From assembly GCA_023511325.1 (NCBI GenBank), contig JAIMBU010000061.1, positions 1 to 9,187 of the forward strand: a DNA stretch of 9,187 bases. Reading direction: 5' to 3'. Position numbers and translations under genes: made by a program. Shown in pieces: positions 6,302 to 9,187 of this stretch. Numbering within the stretch: the stretch's first letter is position 1; each line of letters begins with the position of its first letter. The notes below the pieces were generated by a model that did no database searches, was not told where the DNA came from, and saw only the letters and a program-made list of their open reading frames with translations. The DNA is from Gorillibacterium sp. (GTDB lineage Bacteria; Bacillota; Bacilli; Paenibacillales; NBRC-103111).

Positions 6302-8038
6302 ATGACCATTCAACTCAAAGGAATCGCAGCTTCTCCCGGTATTGCCATTGCCACTGTGCTGCGCTTAGAGAAAGACGACTATGTGCCAGTCGCTACCGCT
6401 GTGGAGGACACCACCGCCGAGCAAGCGCGGTTTCGTCTAGCAGTTACGCTAGCCAGCGAAGAAACCGAGCAGCTCCGCAAGCAAACAGCGGAGCGAATGA
6501 GCACAGAGAAAGCTGAAATTTTTGAAGCACATCTCTTGGTGCTCGAGGATCCAGAATTCATCGATGTCATCCTAGAGAAAATCAACGATGAGCGTGTCAA
6601 CGCAGAATTCGTACTGCAAGAGGTTGCTCAAACCTTTATTGATATTCTGCAAGGCATGGATGATACGCTGCTGCAGCAACGTGCAACCGACGTAGCCGAT
6701 GTTCGCAACCGCATTATGAATGCCCTGCGCGGGAAGAAGCAGACGGCGGACACCCTGGCCAATATTAATGAGGATACCATCCTGGTTGCTAGCGACTTGA
6801 CGCCTTCAGACACGGTACGGCTTAATTTGGACTATATACGGGCGATTGTAACAGAAGTCGGAAGCCGCACCTCCCACACGGCCATTATGGCCCGCTCATT
6901 GGAAATTCCAGCTATTGTTGGTGTCGGTCTGGGCCTGGCCGAAGTGAAGGATGGCACAACCGTGATCGTCGATGCCATCGAAGGGGTGCTGTTGGTTAAC
7001 CCAACTGAAGCTGAAGTCGTTGATTATCAAGCGCAAAAGCGAAATTATGAGGAACGACGCAAGGTGCTCCGTCTACTCGTCAATGAGCCGACCCTGTCCC
7101 GTGATGGCAAGCAAGTGCAGCTTGCTGCTAATATAGGTAGCGTTGCCGATGTCAGCAAGGCATTGGCTAACGGCGCTGAAGGAATCGGACTGTTTCGGAC
7201 CGAATTCCTCTATATGGGCCGTGCAACTATGCCAACGGAGGAAGAGCAATTCCGCGTTTACAGCCATGTACTAGAGCAGATGCAGGGTAAACCGGTCGTC
7301 ATCCGTACGCTAGATATTGGCGGAGACAAAAAATTGCCTTACCTCCCTCTCCCTTTCGAAGAAAATCCATTTCTCGGACTCCGTGCTATCCGGTTGTGTC
7401 TAGACCGGGAGGATCTGTTTCGGAGTCAACTTCGCGCGCTTCTGAGAGCAAGCGTCTATGGCCAACTCAAGATCATGTTCCCGATGATTGCGATTGTGGA
7501 GGAATTACGCAAAGCGAAATTAATCTTGCAGGAGGAAAAGGATAAACTGCTTGCTGAGGGCATTGCTGTTGCAGACGCCTTCGAAATTGGTATTATGATT
7601 GAGGTTCCAGCCGCGGCCCTTGCCGCAGATTCACTCGCCAAGGAAGTTGACTTCTTCAGCATTGGAACCAACGACTTGATTCAATACACGATGGCGGCGG
7701 ATCGGATGAACGAATCCATCTCTTACCTATACCAGCCTACTCATCCCTCTATTCTTCGCCTAGTTCGCATGGTTATTGATGCGGCTAACGAGGAAGGCCG
7801 CTGGGTTGGTATGTGTGGCGAAATGGCTGGCGATGAGTCTGCTATCCCCATCCTACTTGGTCTCGGCCTGCATGAATTCAGCATGAGTGCCAGCTCCATC
7901 CTTCCAGCTCGTGCGCAGATCGCAGACTTGTCGCAAGCGGATTGGTCGTTACATGCCGAGAAAATGCTCCGCATGGGCAGTAGCCGCGATGTCAAAGCCT
8001 ATGCCAGGTCACTGACGGACAATATTGTAACGGAGTAG
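6302..8038 (+). CDS. ptsI: PTS Enzyme I (phosphoenolpyruvate-protein phosphotransferase)
   Basis: General cytoplasmic PTS enzyme: autophosphorylates from phosphoenolpyruvate and passes the phosphate to HPr His15. The 578-residue product has the N-terminal EI domain (KGIAASPGIAI at 6-16), the phosphohistidine domain with His192 in GSRTSHTAIMARS, and a C-terminal PEP-binding TIM barrel (about 260-545) with GIGLFRTEFLYMGR (294-307), NPFLGLRAIR (355-364), SIGTNDLIQY (453-462) and the catalytic Cys505 in GMCGEMAGD. Length is normal. ATG 6302 is chosen because AAGGAG (6285-6290) lies 11 nt upstream; a GTG at 6290 would overlap that site. It lies 141 nt after mtlD and 168 nt before ptsH, in reverse of the common ptsH-ptsI order. 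It may be the genome's main EI or an extra copy; this window cannot decide. Confidence 0.96.
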   Translation: MTIQLKGIAASPGIAIATVLRLEKDDYVPVATAVEDTTAEQARFRLAVTLASEETEQLRKQTAERMSTEKAEIFEAHLLVLEDPEFIDVILEKINDERVNAEFVLQEVAQTFIDILQGMDDTLLQQRATDVADVRNRIMNALRGKKQTADTLANINEDTILVASDLTPSDTVRLNLDYIRAIVTEVGSRTSHTAIMARSLEIPAIVGVGLGLAEVKDGTTVIVDAIEGVLLVNPTEAEVVDYQAQKRNYEERRKVLRLLVNEPTLSRDGKQVQLAANIGSVADVSKALANGAEGIGLFRTEFLYMGRATMPTEEEQFRVYSHVLEQMQGKPVVIRTLDIGGDKKLPYLPLPFEENPFLGLRAIRLCLDREDLFRSQLRALLRASVYGQLKIMFPMIAIVEELRKAKLILQEEKDKLLAEGIAVADAFEIGIMIEVPAAALAADSLAKEVDFFSIGTNDLIQYTMAADRMNESISYLYQPTHPSILRLVRMVIDAANEEGRWVGMCGEMAGDESAIPILLGLGLHEFSMSASSILPARAQIADLSQADWSLHAEKMLRMGSSRDVKAYARSLTDNIVTE

Positions 8039-8083
8039 TCGCGAGCGGATTTCAACCGCGGAACTGCGGATACAATTGAAGAA

Positions 8084-8115
8084 ATCTGGAGCCAATAGCG
8101 ACTGCGATTCCAGAT
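8084..8115 (+). other. Inverted repeat in the ptsI-ptsH spacer
   Basis: ATCTGGA (8084-8090) and TCCAGAT (8109-8115) form a 7-bp stem with an 18-nt loop, followed by ATTTCC. It could be a weak terminator or mRNA processing element between ptsI and ptsH. A TATAGT at 8165-8170 is a possible -10 for a separate ptsH promoter, but no convincing -35 was found upstream of it. Confidence 0.3.
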
Positions 8116-8206
8116 ATTTCCTGCAGCCACGATGACCTATAGGAAGAATCTTAAGCTCAACTTATATAGTCCCCCCATTATTCAACATTAAAAGGAGTGA
8201 AGCAGC

Positions 8207-8470
8207 ATGATTAGCCAAACCTATACAATTCTCAATCCGACGGGGTTTCACGCTCGTCCGGCCAAAACCTTTGTACTCAAAGCCAATGAGTTCCCCTGCA
8301 AGATTAACGTGATCAAATCCGGCAAAAAAGTAAACGGCAAAAGCACCCTCAGCTTACTTACGCTCGGAATTGCCACGAATGATCAGATTACCGTTGAAGC
8401 AGACGGCGAACAGGAAGAACAAGCTGTAGCCGAACTTGGTCTTCTACTTGAAAAAATCTTTGTAGAATAA
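8207..8470 (+). CDS. ptsH: Phosphocarrier protein HPr
   Basis: Small cytoplasmic carrier moving phosphate from EI to EIIA proteins such as MtlF, and to PRD regulators such as MtlR. The 87-residue product has the active-site motif NPTGFHARPA with His15 and Arg17, and the regulatory Ser46 in VNGKSTLSLLTLGI, the site used by HPr kinase in Bacillota, so it could also serve as CcpA corepressor. Residues 47-49 (TLS) differ from the IMG type usual in Bacillus HPr, which may alter interaction with CcpA or HPr kinase; this is inference. AAAGGAG (8191-8197) lies 9 nt before ATG. A terminator-like hairpin follows the stop. Confidence 0.95.
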   Translation: MISQTYTILNPTGFHARPAKTFVLKANEFPCKINVIKSGKKVNGKSTLSLLTLGIATNDQITVEADGEQEEQAVAELGLLLEKIFVE

Positions 8471-8482
8471 TCCTCTTTTCTG

Positions 8483-8517
8483 AAGACTCCGTTATTCCTT
8501 AGTGAAGCGGAGTCTTT
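8483..8517 (+). terminator. Terminator-like hairpin after ptsH
   Basis: AAGACTCCG (8483-8491) and CGGAGTCTT (8508-8516) form a perfect 9-bp stem with a 16-nt loop region, 12 nt after the ptsH stop. The U tract is short (only the T's ending the right arm plus one more), so strength is uncertain, but position and stem mark the likely end of the PTS transcription unit. Confidence 0.6.
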
Positions 8518-8594
8518 CGGATTGTTGAAAAGTCATTGCCGAATCTACAAAACCCCTTTATGGCTGGCATGACCAACCGATTCTATAGAGTAAA

Positions 8595-8823
8595 TGTAAA
8601 AGGTACAGTTAAAACATTGGAAACCCGCTTCTTCTCTTAAGCAACTGCAAAAGGTACATCTATTTCAGCCCATTTCTTCAAATACGGCTATAAACGCCAA
8701 ATCAGATGTAGGAAATGCAGTTAGTTTCATCCCATGAGCTAGAAACACCCAATTAGATGCAGGAAATGCAGTTAGACTCTTTCCATAAGCTGAAGGTAAC
8801 CAATCAGATGTAGAATTTTACTG
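8595..8823 (+). repeat. Degenerate intergenic repeat array, 51-bp period
   Basis: Five related cores of form TGYARRARRTRCA recur at 8595 (TGTAAAAGGTACA), 8646 (TGCAAAAGGTACA), 8707 (TGTAGGAAATGCA), 8758 (TGCAGGAAATGCA) and 8809 (diverged, TGTAGAATTTTAC). Starts are 51, 61, 51 and 51 bp apart. The third and fourth copies are most alike: 23 of 25 bases match between 8700-8724 and 8751-8775, with CAGTTAG ending both. No coding frame spans the array and no gene lies in 8471-9187. From memory such AT-rich repeats occur in intergenic DNA of Paenibacillus; not verified here. The last copy ends just before the glmS promoter. Confidence 0.7.
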
Positions 8824-8826
8824 TAT

Positions 8827-8855
8827 TTTAATCAGAACCACATATGTGTTATAGT
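8827..8855 (+). promoter_or_regulatory. Candidate extended -10 promoter for glmS
   Basis: TGTTATAGT (8847-8855) is an extended -10 element (TG-n-TATAGT, hexamer 8850-8855). The -35 is poor (TTTAAT, 8827-8832, 17-bp spacer), which an extended -10 can compensate for. Transcription would begin near 8862, leaving about 94 nt before the ribozyme cleavage site. A perfect 10-bp palindrome, CACATATGTG (8839-8848), lies in the spacer and overlaps the TG, so a regulator could bind there. Confidence 0.5.
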
Positions 8856-8944
8856 AACTTAGTCATCCTTTTTTTGTCTCCAACTGGAGGGCATTTGAAT
8901 AAGATAGAATACTTTACTCTGAGGAAGAAAGGTGGGCCGAAGTT

Positions 8945-9152
8945 ATATCAATTAAGCGCCAGAACTTGAACGGAACGGAAGTTTCAGTCCTTCTCGGTTT
9001 ATCCCGAGATCTAAGACGAGACACGTTCAAGTTGACGAGGTGAAGGTGTTCGAAAGTTTCGGCGGGGGCCTTCCGGTATACTGCAATCGAAAGTCAGAAA
9101 ACAAAACGTCACGGGCGACCGGACGCACAAAATTCTGACGGCAGTCGGGTAT
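8945..9152 (+). ncRNA. glmS: glmS ribozyme/riboswitch (glucosamine-6-phosphate responsive)
   Basis: Self-cleaving RNA that uses glucosamine-6-phosphate as cofactor and lowers glmS mRNA when that sugar is abundant. The conserved core is present in order: AGCGCCAGAACTTG (8955-8968), GTTGACGAGG (9031-9040), then TTTCGGCGG (9057-9065) with GCC and CCGG (9068-9076). Cleavage is expected between A8955 and G8956. Helix P1 is a perfect 10 bp (8963-8972 with 9024-9033) carrying a 51-nt distal arm with its own TCTCGG/CCGAGA hairpin. GAAGG (9042-9046) can pair with CCTTC (9069-9073). The 3' arm folds as ACTGC/GCAGT (9080-9084, 9141-9145) and GTCAGAA/TTCTGAC (9093-9099, 9133-9139), with CGTC/GACG above, fitting the P3-P4 stack. 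The glmS coding region is expected just past base 9187. End points are approximate. Confidence 0.94.
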
Positions 9153-9187
9153 GATTATGTCTATTTGAAGTTTCTTGTTTAGGATTT

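Noticed and set aside
8595..8823. CRISPR array
   Set aside because: The repeats are degenerate, the intervening segments are themselves related in places, one step differs by 10 bp, and no cas gene is in the window.
8895..8969. TTG-initiated 24-codon ORF after a GGAGGG, running into the glmS ribozyme
   Set aside because: The spacing to the ribosome binding site is only about 3 nt, the start is TTG, the product has no recognisable feature, and its 3' part is conserved because of the ribozyme core.
9151..9168. ATG at 9151 as the glmS start
   Set aside because: The frame stops at TGA after five codons and lacks the conserved Cys following the initiator Met of GlmS; the true start should lie beyond the window.

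Overview
The window reads as chromosomal DNA from a low-to-mid GC, endospore-former-like member of the Bacillota, most likely Paenibacillaceae (Paenibacillus or Brevibacillus type). The support is strong AAGGAGG-type ribosome binding sites, a CcpA-type cre site, a Bacillus/Geobacillus-style mannitol PTS (EIICB with separate EIIA and a PRD activator MtlR), a Gram-positive HPr with His15 and Ser46, and a glmS ribozyme. The genus is an inference; no 16S or other marker is present. All recognised genes are on the + strand.

Layout. 72-524: a Nudix hydrolase whose recognisable N-terminal reading frame is interrupted by an in-frame TAG, so it is truncated or decayed. 525-812: leader of the mannitol operon with a candidate sigma-A promoter (603-631) and a near-consensus cre (671-684). 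813-2249: mtlA (mannitol EIICB), followed by a strong intrinsic terminator-like hairpin (2258-2298) and a second, imperfect hairpin (2321-2346). 2443-4578: mtlR, whose stop overlaps the start of mtlF (4575-5012), whose stop overlaps the start of mtlD (5009-6160); both overlaps are ATGA and imply translational coupling. 6155-6221: an 11-bp tandem repeat beginning at the last codons of mtlD and running into a perfect stem-loop. 6302-8038: ptsI (Enzyme I). 8207-8470: ptsH (HPr), followed by a terminator-like hairpin. 8595-8823: five degenerate intergenic repeats with a 51-bp period. 8850-9152: an extended -10 promoter and a glmS ribozyme/riboswitch; the glmS coding sequence must begin just beyond the right edge.

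How it works together. The cluster encodes a complete phosphorelay for one sugar: PEP -> EI (PtsI) -> HPr (PtsH) -> EIIA (MtlF) -> EIIB/EIIC (MtlA) -> mannitol-1-phosphate, which MtlD oxidises to fructose-6-phosphate. MtlR, an activator with two PRDs plus EIIB-like and EIIA-like domains, is itself a target of the same phosphotransfer proteins, so sensor, transporter, general PTS enzymes and catabolic enzyme sit side by side. General PTS genes are usually in a separate ptsHI operon in that order; here they follow mtlD as ptsI then ptsH, each with its own leader. Fructose-6-phosphate is also the substrate of GlmS, whose ribozyme-controlled gene follows, so the neighbourhood converges on one metabolite.

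The most notable unexplained structures are the 11-bp repeat with alternative hairpin arms, the 51-bp repeat array, the enlarged P1 arm of the glmS ribozyme, and the stop codon in the Nudix gene. I found no mobile element, CRISPR array, tRNA or rRNA.
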